Assembly: GCF_034929435.1 (NCBI RefSeq)
Contig: NZ_JAYFUM010000004.1
Coordinates: 53,117-117,116 of the forward strand
Direction: 5' to 3'
DNA from: Arcicella rigui
GTDB lineage: Bacteria > Bacteroidota > Bacteroidia > Cytophagales > Spirosomataceae
DNA: 64,000 bases
The position numbers and the translations under genes were made by a program. How positions within the stretch are numbered: position 1 is the stretch's first letter; every line of letters begins with the position of its first letter. The notes beneath the pieces are model-generated. The model had not been told where the DNA came from. It did not search any database and was given only the letters and a program-made list of their open reading frames with translations. Positions 26,001-34,552 of the stretch are shown piece by piece.

Positions 26001-28801
26001 CCATAATGGTACGATTAAAAGGACCGATAGCGAGGAGGGCGGTAATTTTTGCCACCGAATTTCAATTCCATAATGGTACGATTAAAAGAAGGCGTTGCTT
26101 CTTACTTTGCTGAAAATGTAAATACATTTCAATTCCATAATGGTACGATTAAAAGGTTAGTCGGGAATAGATTGTTATTGTATTTTTTCTTTATTTCAAT
26201 TCCATAATGGTACGATTAAAAGATTTTGATAACAAAAAAGCCACTCATAAAATTGAGATTTCAATTCCATAATGGTACGATTAAAAGAGCAAGCCAACAT
26301 CAAAGATGCCATGACAAGTTTACATTTCAATTCCATAATGGTACGATTAAAAGACAAAATACGGTGTTTCAATTTTTACTTATACCTATCATTTCAATTC
26401 CATAATGGTACGATTAAAAGAATAGAGTAACCACTACTCCAAGAGTAGGTATTATTTCATTTCAATTCCATAATGGTACGATTAAAAGGTTCAACAATTT
26501 TGTTGATTTCTTCTTCTGGTAGTTCATTTCAATTCCATAATGGTACGATTAAAAGACTTTACCACATACAAGAATGACCAAAGCAAACCGTTATTTCAAT
26601 TCCATAATGGTACGATTAAAAGCGTGCTGAATACAAAAAAGATTTGCAAAAGTCTGCAATTTCAATTCCATAATGGTACGATTAAAAGAAAATCTTTGAA
26701 CATGAACTAATTACCACAATGGATATTTCAATTCCATAATGGTACGATTAAAAGAACCAGAGAAATAAAAATGAATCTTACTTCATTTCTTATTTCAATT
26801 CCATAATGGTACGATTAAAAGTAAGTAAGGATATTAACGTTTTGATAACTGGTCAAATATTTCAATTCCATAATGGTACGATTAAAAGAATAGAAGACTT
26901 TCAAAAGGCTTTATGTTTTGTTACATTTCAATTCCATAATGGTACGATTAAAAGAAGTTTCAGGAACAGAAACTTTTATTACAAGTGTGCAATTTCAATT
27001 CCATAATGGTACGATTAAAAGTTTCAATAACGCTAAAAGAAAGGAGGTGTGAAACAATTTCAATTCCATAATGGTACGATTAAAAGTTTCTATAAGCCCT
27101 TTTGTTGAAGGGGAAAGATTGGTATTTCAATTCCATAATGGTACGATTAAAAGGTGTAGGGATTGTTGGTTTTGTTATTGCGATTGTTATTTCAATTCCA
27201 TAATGGTACGATTAAAAGTTTTCGCACATTCTACATTCTTTTGATACCCGAATATTTCAATTCCATAATGGTACGATTAAAAGTGATCGAGAACAATGAT
27301 TTGCGAAAGAACTCTTTGGGATTTCAATTCCATAATGGTACGATTAAAAGACAAAAATCCTAAAAACCGTGTGAAAGTTGATGGCTCATTTCAATTCCAT
27401 AATGGTACGATTAAAAGAGGAAGGGAGATTGCATGAGTTTGTTAAGATTTCGCATTTCAATTCCATAATGGTACGATTAAAAGTTTCCGCTGACATTGTC
27501 TGATTTGTTTTCGCTGGATTTCAATTCCATAATGGTACGATTAAAAGAGATGAAAGTATTGAATATTGTTTATTAGAATTAAAATTTCAATTCCATAATG
27601 GTACGATTAAAAGTCAGGAGGAACATCATTGGATTTTGCATTCGATTGAATTTCAATTCCATAATGGTACGATTAAAAGTTAACAGAATCCTTTGTCGTG
27701 AATCTGTCTGAAATGATTTCAATTCCATAATGGTACGATTAAAAGAATGTTGATAACTCGGTTGTTGTAATCGTTGTACTATTTCAATTCCATAATGGTA
27801 CGATTAAAAGTTTTTCGACAAAGGTCGGAGGCTCTAATACAGAGCTATTTCAATTCCATAATGGTACGATTAAAAGATATGCCTGCGAGGTTGGGGAAGT
27901 GCTTTCACGACATTTCAATTCCATAATGGTACGATTAAAAGTTTGTGGGAAAGATTTGAGGAGTATAAAAAGAATTTATTTCAATTCCATAATGGTACGA
28001 TTAAAAGATGGAAGATATATCTACCTCAGACTATTTCTTTTTTCATTTCAATTCCATAATGGTACGATTAAAAGTAGTATAATTGATATTGTTACTTCTC
28101 AGTATGTCACATTTCAATTCCATAATGGTACGATTAAAAGAAGATGGTGGCTTGAAAAAGAAATCATGCCAGTGAATTTCAATTCCATAATGGTACGATT
28201 AAAAGCCTATTCACTATGAAGAAAATTTAATTTTTTTAGACATTTCAATTCCATAATGGTACGATTAAAAGATAAATACGGTGTAAAAATCCGAAAAAGC
28301 TTAGCTATTTCAATTCCATAATGGTACGATTAAAAGTAATTTTTGTAGAATGAGGTAATTCTGAAATGTGTATTTCAATTCCATAATGGTACGATTAAAA
28401 GTTGCTTACATATATATACACGCACGGCAGGCAGTCCAATTTCAATTCCATAATGGTACGATTAAAAGTAGCATCAAACAACACGTTTGCGAACATTGAT
28501 GTAATATTTCAATTCCATAATGGTACGATTAAAAGGAGTATGACGACCGAACAAATAAAGGAAGTTGAGGAGCATTTCAATTCCATAATGGTACGATTAA
28601 AAGGAACTGTTTTTACCACATGCTTTCTAAAGACAAGCAATTTCAATTCCATAATGGTACGATTAAAAGGCTTGAGCCTGACCCTGTGCCTGAGCCTGTT
28701 TTTTTATTTCAATTCCATAATGGTACGATTAAAAGTTGATGCTACGGCACGGTCACGGCTTTGTTGAGTATATTTCAATTCCATAATGGTACGATTAAAA
28801 G
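20047..28801 (-). CRISPR. Very long CRISPR array, about 132 repeats and 131 spacers
   Basis: The 30-bp repeat reads on the plus strand ATTTCAATTCC, then ATAATGGTAC, then GATTAAAAG. On the transcribed minus strand it ends in ATTGAAAT, the 8-nt 5' handle usual for type I-B crRNAs. I counted repeats one by one from 20047 to 28772. Spacers are mostly 35-38 nt. The low-coordinate end is the old trailer: the repeat at 20047 is 32 nt and degenerate, that at 20115 has two changes, and those at 20180 and 20246 have two each; a lone variant lies at 21576. All repeats near 28801 are perfect, so the leader is on the cas2 side. Two spacers are over-long (23003-23063 and 24938-24997). Confidence 0.99.
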
Positions 28802-29024
28802 CCGTTGTGAAAATGGCTTTGAGACTTCAAAAATGCACTTTTTTTCCCGAAAATACAATCAAAAAATCGTCGAAGGATAATGATAGGTTTTTACCGTACC
28901 TTCGACGACTCTTGAATATCAGACACTTACTGCTTAATTCTTTTCTTTTGGCTCTCAAAATATCAAGATTTCAATGAACTTTGTGTACTTCGACGACTTA
29001 CCTATACCTATGTACGTTAGTGTA
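28802..29024 (-). promoter_or_regulatory. CRISPR leader
   Basis: The 223 bases between the first repeat and the cas2 stop codon are AT-rich and hold no gene. They should contain the array promoter and the signals for leader-end integration. The word CTTCGACGACT occurs twice in direct orientation (28900 and 28988, 88 bases apart) and once inverted, TCGTCGAAGG at 28867-28876, the latter forming a perfect 10-bp inverted repeat with CCTTCGACGA at 28899-28908. These are candidate binding sites for an integration host protein. No exact TAnnTTTG box is visible on the minus strand. Confidence 0.8.
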
Positions 29025-29288
29025 TTAAAGGAAATTATCTGTACTCATGCGTTCTTGTCCGATAATTTCTTTGTCGAGCCATCGCTCGTTTCTGCTCTTA
29101 AAGATAATCAAACTGTCTTCCTCTTCTTTCATTATTTTCTTGGCATTATACACTAATTCCTTCAACTTTACTTCGGTGATTTCGCCTTCAAATACCGAAT
29201 TCTGTATCCAATTTAAGTACTTTCGGCAATGTTTCAACATCTTGCCTACTCGCTTTTCACCTATATCATATACTAATATTACATACAT
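29025..29288 (-). CDS. cas2: CRISPR-associated protein Cas2
   Basis: An 87-residue metal-dependent nuclease-fold protein that bridges two Cas1 dimers in the spacer integrase. The ferredoxin-like start MYVILVYDIGEKRVGKMLK with the conserved Asp8 is clear, as are the LNWIQNSVFEGEIT strand and the SLIIFKSR strand. A longer frame starts at a GTG 14 codons upstream, but MYVILVYD is the universal family start, so I use the ATG at 29288. It is the last gene of the adaptation set and its stop borders the leader. Confidence 0.95.
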   Translation of the reverse strand: MYVILVYDIGEKRVGKMLKHCRKYLNWIQNSVFEGEITEVKLKELVYNAKKIMKEEEDSLIIFKSRNERWLDKEIIGQERMSTDNFL

Positions 29289-29350
29289 CTCAATCAAAGT
29301 TTTAATGTCATTAACTTTATTCAAAACCACTCACAACTCACTAATTGATA

Positions 29351-30355
29351 CTACCACATCATTTTAAATGGCTTGTAATTTTCAATACCTAAAATATGTT
29401 TGCTCAGTTTATAACACTCTAACTTCACTAAATGCTTATAGCTTACATTTCTGCCTAAACTTCTGTGCTTAAAAGTTTCTTTTAATCTGTCCTCAAAAGC
29501 TTGAGTAAAAGTTTTGCGTGCTGAATCCTTCAAAACACAACGGTTGGTATCATTCCGAAAATCATTGGCTTGTATTTGCTTTTTGTTCAAGACGCTAAAT
29601 ATCGTTCTGTCCACCAAAATAGGTTTGAAAATCTCTGCTAAATCCAATGCCAATGAAAACCTCCTCACACCCGGTTCATGCAAAAAACTAATCGTTGGAT
29701 TAAGCTGTGTATGATAAATCTGGTCGATACACACTGTATAACACATCATATTGCCAAACGAAATCAGGGCATTTACTTCATTTTGTGGGGGCTGTTTACT
29801 TCGATTACCCATTTCAAAATCATTGATAATTGTACCAAAAGTACTGTAATAGGCTTGACGAATATTTCCTTCAATACCCATCAACTCATCTACTCTATTA
29901 CATAATGCTATTTGTTGGGTGTATTCCTCCATTCGAGCCAATGCTTCCGACACTTCTTTACCTCTACTTTGATAATACTTCAAATTTCGACTCATATTAA
30001 AAGCCGCTCCATTGATTAACGTTTGGGCAATCACCAAACGCTTTTTATCTGAAAGGTAATGTCTTGTTTGAGCCACCTGCATTTTGCCTGCCAACAAGTA
30101 CTCTTTGGGCATAAACGAGCCAGTGTAATGTTCGTAATAATCAAAAAAATGCACTGCAACCTGATGTTTTCCCATAAAATTATACAAGGCACTGTTGGCA
30201 TCTAAACTGCCAAAACAATACAGATTATCAACCGACTCTATTGGAATGTGCCGTGCTTGTCCTTCGTTGCCATGCTCATCTACAGGCGTAAAACAAAGGG
30301 TATTGTCTTTTCGACTCAATCGTCCGGGGTTAAATAGGTAATAAGATTTTTTCAT
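29351..30355 (-). CDS. cas1: CRISPR-associated endonuclease Cas1, type I-B
   Basis: The catalytic integrase subunit that inserts protospacers into the array. The 334-residue protein starts MKKSYYLFNPGRLSRKDN, typical of I-B Cas1. The metal-binding residues are visible as Glu in NEVNALISFGN, His in SFLHEPGVRRFSL and an acidic residue in LDLAEIFKP. The upstream codon at 30409 is TTG, so the ATG at 30355 is preferred. It sits between cas4 (88-base gap) and cas2 (62-base gap) in one transcript. Confidence 0.97.
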   Translation of the reverse strand: MKKSYYLFNPGRLSRKDNTLCFTPVDEHGNEGQARHIPIESVDNLYCFGSLDANSALYNFMGKHQVAVHFFDYYEHYTGSFMPKEYLLAGKMQVAQTRHYLSDKKRLVIAQTLINGAAFNMSRNLKYYQSRGKEVSEALARMEEYTQQIALCNRVDELMGIEGNIRQAYYSTFGTIINDFEMGNRSKQPPQNEVNALISFGNMMCYTVCIDQIYHTQLNPTISFLHEPGVRRFSLALDLAEIFKPILVDRTIFSVLNKKQIQANDFRNDTNRCVLKDSARKTFTQAFEDRLKETFKHRSLGRNVSYKHLVKLECYKLSKHILGIENYKPFKMMW

Positions 30356-30443
30356 CTGAGTAATTAAAATGATGCTATGAAAAATTTTGAGCTTTATAAG
30401 ACCAATCAATACAAAAACAAACGATTCGAGCTTTAAGAAGTGT

Positions 30444-30995
30444 TTACTCCTCTCCTACCCAACAAAAATCAAAGTAACTGCACGATTTACACTTTGAAAT
30501 CGCCAAAGTAGGCGGACAGTTTTCAAGTTGAATAATTTCGGCAACGGCTTTAATCCATTCTTCAAGCTCCGTCATTTCATCTTCTGGCAAATCTACCCGT
30601 TCCGTTTGGCGAATTTTGGGGTAATCAATCATGCCATAAGTTGCCTTTACGCCATTTTTACGAAGTAAATATAGATAAAACTTTACCTGAGCCACATGAG
30701 CCTTCTCTTTCGCAGCCGACTTTTTCGTTTCATGCACAATGCCTGTGCGAGCATCAAAAAAGTCAATTTTAGCAGACAACCTCACCCCCGCCCCCTCTCC
30801 ATCTTGAGAGGGGAGTTCATACAAAATTTCCAATTCCTGATTTTTCTCGGCACGTTGCGGATAGGTTTCTTCTCCGATGAGCTTTCCTTCAGAAACAATA
30901 TCAGAAGTATGTTCCATCGTGATACCATTGGCATGAAGCCAAAGTTTGCGGTAACAAACATGATAGTAGTTGATAAGCGTGGCGTTGATGTTCAT
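30444..30995 (-). CDS. cas4: CRISPR-associated protein Cas4 carrying an in-frame repeat insertion
   Basis: A RecB-like [4Fe-4S] exonuclease that trims prespacers and selects PAMs with Cas1-Cas2. The cluster Cys are visible as Cys14 (NYYHVCYRKLW) and Cys169, Cys172 and Cys178 (KCKSCSYFDFC). The nuclease core is KIDFFDARTGIVHETKKS and QVKFYLYLL. Residues about 61-74 (LPSQDGEGAGVRLS) are extra relative to the family pattern I know and are encoded by a copy of a palindromic intergenic repeat. The codon at 31001 is TTG; the ATG at 30995 begins MNINATLINYYHVC. It starts 2 bases after the RAYT stop, suggesting coupled translation. Confidence 0.93.
   Translation of the reverse strand: MNINATLINYYHVCYRKLWLHANGITMEHTSDIVSEGKLIGEETYPQRAEKNQELEILYELPSQDGEGAGVRLSAKIDFFDARTGIVHETKKSAAKEKAHVAQVKFYLYLLRKNGVKATYGMIDYPKIRQTERVDLPEDEMTELEEWIKAVAEIIQLENCPPTLAISKCKSCSYFDFCWVGEE
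30778..30816. repeat. Intergenic palindromic repeat inserted in frame in cas4
   Basis: The 39 bases AACCTCACCCCCGCCCC to GAGAGGGGAGTT match the repeat family at 58188, 61279, 61398 and, inverted, 61528-61566. Here it is inside the cas4 reading frame and leaves it open. Confidence 0.85.
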
Positions 30996-30997
30996 AG

Positions 30998-31540
30998 TCA
31001 ATAGAATTTGTCTTTATCCCAGTTTTGAGGATTATTCAAAATATACTCCGATATAACATTGTAGGCTTTCTCATCTCGAATAATATTATCCCAATATCTT
31101 TCTTGCCAAGCAAAATTGAGAGTCGGCAAAGCTTTGTGAATATGTTTAGAACAAACCGATTTAAACGAACCTATCACAACAGGTAAACTCCCTGCTTTTG
31201 GTGAGATTCTACCTACAAGTTTATGCCCATCGGCAGGAGTATTGTTTGAAATTTCTGTTTCCTCTTGTGGCTTTCTTAAACCCAATATACCGTGTATATG
31301 ATTGGGCATTACTACGAACGCTCCCAGATATATATTCGAAAAATGATTGGGGATATCAAACCAAAATCCTTGTGCAATCGCCCCAGCCGTTGACAATTTC
31401 ATTTTTCCATCGCTACATTCGCCAAAGAAATGTTCACGGTTTTTAGTACAAATGGTAATAAAATACAAACCATCGCCAGCATAATCCCAAGAAGACAATC
31501 GAGCGGATTCAATACGGTATTTATTTTTGTAAAGAGCCAT
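30998..31540 (-). CDS. REP-associated tyrosine transposase (RAYT, IS200-like)
   Basis: A 180-residue single-strand DNA transposase of the Y1/HUH class that acts on REP palindromes. The HUH motif is visible as MPNHIHGIL near residue 80 and the catalytic Tyr region as KAYNVISEYILNNPQNW near the C-terminus. The N-terminus LYKNKYRIESARLSSWDYA and GLYFITICTKNR are typical of RAYTs. I chose the ATG at 31540 over a start 20 codons upstream, which would add an atypical hydrophobic stretch. The gene is lodged between cas7 and cas4, and a perfect inverted pair of palindromes lies just upstream of it. Confidence 0.9.
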   Translation of the reverse strand: MALYKNKYRIESARLSSWDYAGDGLYFITICTKNREHFFGECSDGKMKLSTAGAIAQGFWFDIPNHFSNIYLGAFVVMPNHIHGILGLRKPQEETEISNNTPADGHKLVGRISPKAGSLPVVIGSFKSVCSKHIHKALPTLNFAWQERYWDNIIRDEKAYNVISEYILNNPQNWDKDKFY

Positions 31541-31579
31541 CACGACACAATTTAAAATGTAAAACACGTATATAAAAAA

Positions 31580-31804
31580 CGTAGAGACGATGCACCGCAT
31601 CGTCTAAAATCATATATGATGAATGCAAATTCAAATATCACAAAATATCATTCCCATCATCAAAAAAATGTAGGATGATAATAAAACCTTAGATTCCCCC
31701 AAATACCCTACACATCACCAAAAATCATATACAATGATTATTTACGATTATCATACATTGCGATTAAATGATGTGATTAGACGATGCGGTGCATCGTCTC
31801 TACG
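31580..31804. repeat. Inverted pair of REP-like palindromes next to the RAYT gene
   Basis: Two 28-bp copies, 31580-31607 and 31777-31804, are perfect reverse complements of each other. Each is itself a hairpin, AGACGATGC-ACC-GCATCGTCT, with an outer GTAGAG arm. The 169 bases between them are AT-rich with no gene. The arrangement equals a BIME-type REP doublet next to its RAYT. A relative (GTAGAGACGTTGCATGC) lies in the gene at 42214. The remaining bases up to 31977 hold no gene. Confidence 0.85.
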
Positions 31805-31977
31805 AGATTTATACCAACAATGATATAATTGCTTTCCTATCATTTTGAAAATGATTGCATGATTGGTCACCTTCGCATTTAACTTATTTTTGGTTACGAA
31901 GTACGATAAACATGTTGCTTGTTTGTATGTAAAAAATAAAACACAAAAGGTTTTTTAGGCGAATAACATTTGAAATT

Positions 31978-32012
31978 TAGCCCCATTCAAAAATGGATAA
32001 TGAATAGGGCTA
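31978..32012 (-). terminator. Possible terminator after cas7
   Basis: Inverted repeat TAGCCCCATTC / GAATAGGGCTA with one mismatch and a 13-base loop, starting 6 bases after the cas7 stop. There is no good T-run on the minus strand, so termination may be partial. If it works, cas4-cas1-cas2 need another promoter, perhaps in the RAYT region. Confidence 0.45.
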
Positions 32013-32018
32013 ACAGGA

Positions 32019-33071
32019 TTATAGCTGATTTTCGTAATCAAAATCAGAGAGAAGTTGGATAAGATGTGCTTCTGCTTTTTCGAGGGCATCGTATGTTTCT
32101 CCTTTTGTCTGGATAAAACCTCCTGCCTGTAAAGTAATAAACGTATTAACCCCTTTCAACGATTCGTCGATAATTGGATTTGCCTTGTCAGAATCTTCTT
32201 CCGAAAGTTTAGCACGAATACTACCTGCAATAAGATTCGCATTATCGCTTATGGAAATAGCCAATGTATCCATCAAACTAAATGTTCTGGCTTGATTAGA
32301 TGTTATTTTCCAATCAATAAGAGCTTTAGCCAAACCTTTTATCCATTCTTCTCGGAGAGGTTTAGGAGCTACTAAGCATTTGCCAAATACATTTTCTGAA
32401 TCAATCCAACCCTCTGAACGAAGTTTTTCAATAGTAGAATCTGACATTTCAGGCTCAAATGAATTAACTGAAACAGAAAAGAGTCGTCTTAAATCAATAG
32501 CAATATCAGAAACAAACAACCCAGTAGCTCTATTTGCAGGCTTAATCCATTTTCTACTAAGACTCCTATCTTTTCCTTCCAAATAAGCAACAATATCATC
32601 ATCACTTAATTCATTATTGTTTAAGTCCCTAACAACAACTCTGTTGTTAGGTCTCTCGCTTCTGTCAAATGAGGCATTTTCTTTTGCTGTACCAGCCAAA
32701 AGTGGGTGTAAAGCTCTCATAGCTGAAATTGACAAAGGACTTCTTCTTTTAAGCGTTCTGTCTTTCCCGCCTTTTCCTGCTTTCATCCAACCACCAAATA
32801 GTTGGTCTGCGTAAGTAGGGTCGCAAGTCCCATACACTTCTCCCTCTTCCATTTCATTCTTCTTATTAATATCGAATAAAAAAGTGGTCGGAGAAGGGAT
32901 TTGTTTGATTTCACTGCACAATGTATCTATCAAAGACCGTTTTACTTGTTGTCCGCTTGAAAATGGTACATATTTGTTGAATTGAACATCATAATACGTT
33001 TTTTGTCCTTCTGCCACACAAAACACAGTGTGCTCTGCTCTTTTTAAAGTTCTAATATAAATCGTTGTCAT
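32019..33071 (-). CDS. cas7: Cas7, Cascade backbone subunit (Csp1-like, PGING/I-B variant)
   Basis: The 350-residue RAMP protein that polymerises along the crRNA spacer. The start YIRTLKRAEHTVFCVAEG and the segment NKYVPFSSGQQVKRSLI match the Cas7 variant I recall as Csp1 from the Porphyromonas-type (PGING) loci, which I treat as a type I-B relative. LHPLLAGTAKENASFDRSER and RATGLFVSDIAIDLRRLFSVS are further Cas7-like blocks; the C-terminal TLQAGGFIQTKGETY is Gly-rich. It follows cas8 after 20 bases and ends the interference block, with a hairpin after it and the RAYT next. Confidence 0.85.
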   Translation of the reverse strand: MTTIYIRTLKRAEHTVFCVAEGQKTYYDVQFNKYVPFSSGQQVKRSLIDTLCSEIKQIPSPTTFLFDINKKNEMEEGEVYGTCDPTYADQLFGGWMKAGKGGKDRTLKRRSPLSISAMRALHPLLAGTAKENASFDRSERPNNRVVVRDLNNNELSDDDIVAYLEGKDRSLSRKWIKPANRATGLFVSDIAIDLRRLFSVSVNSFEPEMSDSTIEKLRSEGWIDSENVFGKCLVAPKPLREEWIKGLAKALIDWKITSNQARTFSLMDTLAISISDNANLIAGSIRAKLSEEDSDKANPIIDESLKGVNTFITLQAGGFIQTKGETYDALEKAEAHLIQLLSDFDYENQL

Positions 33072-33091
33072 TGTTATTGTAGTTTATATTT

Positions 33092-34552
33092 TTAAGATTT
33101 TTTCTCAAGAAATGCGTAATCAAATTTTAACAGGGTACAGAAATACCCAAATTCTTCATTGGTCATTAGATGTATTTCGTCTTTTAATTTTTTTATTCGT
33201 TCCAAATCATTGGTATCTAAGTCTTTAACCATAACAGTTAAAGCATCTATAAAACCTCTTTTAGTTTTGGATGCAAATAATTCCTTGTTAATCAAGTTAG
33301 GTCTTTCTGTTCCTTTAGACCCATTTCTATACCTCAGAATAGTCTCCGCTATGTCAAGGGTATAATCTGTTATTTCTTCTTTGTTTTTTGAAAGCATTGC
33401 TACTAACCACGTTTTATATGCAAAATAATTTATTGTATCTTCTTCTTTTTTGAATGATATAGTTTTATCGCTACTCATGAAATCTTTTAACTTTTCAGGA
33501 CGTAAAGCTTGTAAACCAATACTTCCAAGTTCGCAAGCACGTTTTATGTGCATGCCGAAAAGTGCCTCAAACTTCTTTTTATCTGTGTTTGTCGAACCAA
33601 AAAGCTGTTTATAAACTTCTATTATTCTTGTCCCTGATTTGAAATAAAAAGGTATAAAGCCAATGGTTTTGTTGGTCTGACCTAAACCATAAACATATCC
33701 TGTTAATTCTCCTTTTGGGTAAAGCTGTGAAAGACTAAAAAATAATTCTGACCAATTAACAGTATTAACTTCTACCAATGTAGAACTAACTTCAAAAATC
33801 TTCTTATTGGTTAGTTCTGCAAAATCAAAATCTTCTCTAAATAAATCTTCATCAAGAGAGTATTTTAGCCACTGTCCATTCCAAGTATTTATTTGATTTC
33901 CACGTAATTTATCCAGTCCGTCATCTTTAAGGTATTTACGATATACTTTCCATCCTTCAAATGTTTGTAACGTAATAGCAGGGTCATCAAACAAAATTGT
34001 AAAACCTCCTGCAACGCCAATGCCTAAGCCACTACCTATCCATGAAAGGTAAGCATCATCAACCGTAGTAGGAATATCTAAATCACTAACTAAACCAGAT
34101 GTACTCGCAAACTCTTCGCTTGCAGATGCTGGATAACCCAATACAAAACTCCCATCGGGGTCTTCTGTATCTACTTTTTCATGAAATTTAGCTAAACGCT
34201 CTCTTCTCTGAATTTCATCATTTATTTCAAGAAATACGATTTTATCTTTACTTTTATCGGTTTTTTCCAGCACTCTATTTTCTCCAAACTGAATAGCTAA
34301 TTGAGATTTTATTCTCACAACTTCCTCAGTATTTTTCAGTTTTGCTTTTCCTATTTCTCTACCATAAATATTATTATCGCTTGAGGTTATTCCCTGAACC
34401 ATTGGTGAGTTATTAACCCATTGCATATACTTTGAATGATTGTAAAACAATTCAAAATATACCTCTTCAAAAAACTCTTTTGGCGTTTTTTGAGTCTGAT
34501 ATTTTTGATTATATGCCTCTAAAAATGTCTTTCCAACAACTGTTGTTATCAT
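33092..34552 (-). CDS. cas8: Cas8, Cascade large subunit (Csp2-like)
   Basis: The 486-residue large subunit expected to read the PAM and recruit Cas3. I identify it mostly by position, between cas3 and cas7 with a 4-base ATGA overlap with cas3, and by size. Sequence features include an N-terminal YNQKYQTQKTPKEFFEEVYFELFYNH helix pair, a Gly-rich SWIGSGLGIGVAGGFTILFDDP block near residue 170, and a helical C-terminus. It lacks the Cys pairs of classical Cas8b. This agrees with the Csp2 family of the PGING variant, but that assignment is from memory. Confidence 0.75.
   Translation of the reverse strand: MITTVVGKTFLEAYNQKYQTQKTPKEFFEEVYFELFYNHSKYMQWVNNSPMVQGITSSDNNIYGREIGKAKLKNTEEVVRIKSQLAIQFGENRVLEKTDKSKDKIVFLEINDEIQRRERLAKFHEKVDTEDPDGSFVLGYPASASEEFASTSGLVSDLDIPTTVDDAYLSWIGSGLGIGVAGGFTILFDDPAITLQTFEGWKVYRKYLKDDGLDKLRGNQINTWNGQWLKYSLDEDLFREDFDFAELTNKKIFEVSSTLVEVNTVNWSELFFSLSQLYPKGELTGYVYGLGQTNKTIGFIPFYFKSGTRIIEVYKQLFGSTNTDKKKFEALFGMHIKRACELGSIGLQALRPEKLKDFMSSDKTISFKKEEDTINYFAYKTWLVAMLSKNKEEITDYTLDIAETILRYRNGSKGTERPNLINKELFASKTKRGFIDALTVMVKDLDTNDLERIKKLKDEIHLMTNEEFGYFCTLLKFDYAFLEKKS

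Noticed and set aside
20047..28977. Many open frames of 60-176 codons along the array, encoding repeated peptides such as FQFHNGTIK and NSIMVRLK
   Set aside because: They are translations of the CRISPR repeat and change with every spacer; no gene is present.
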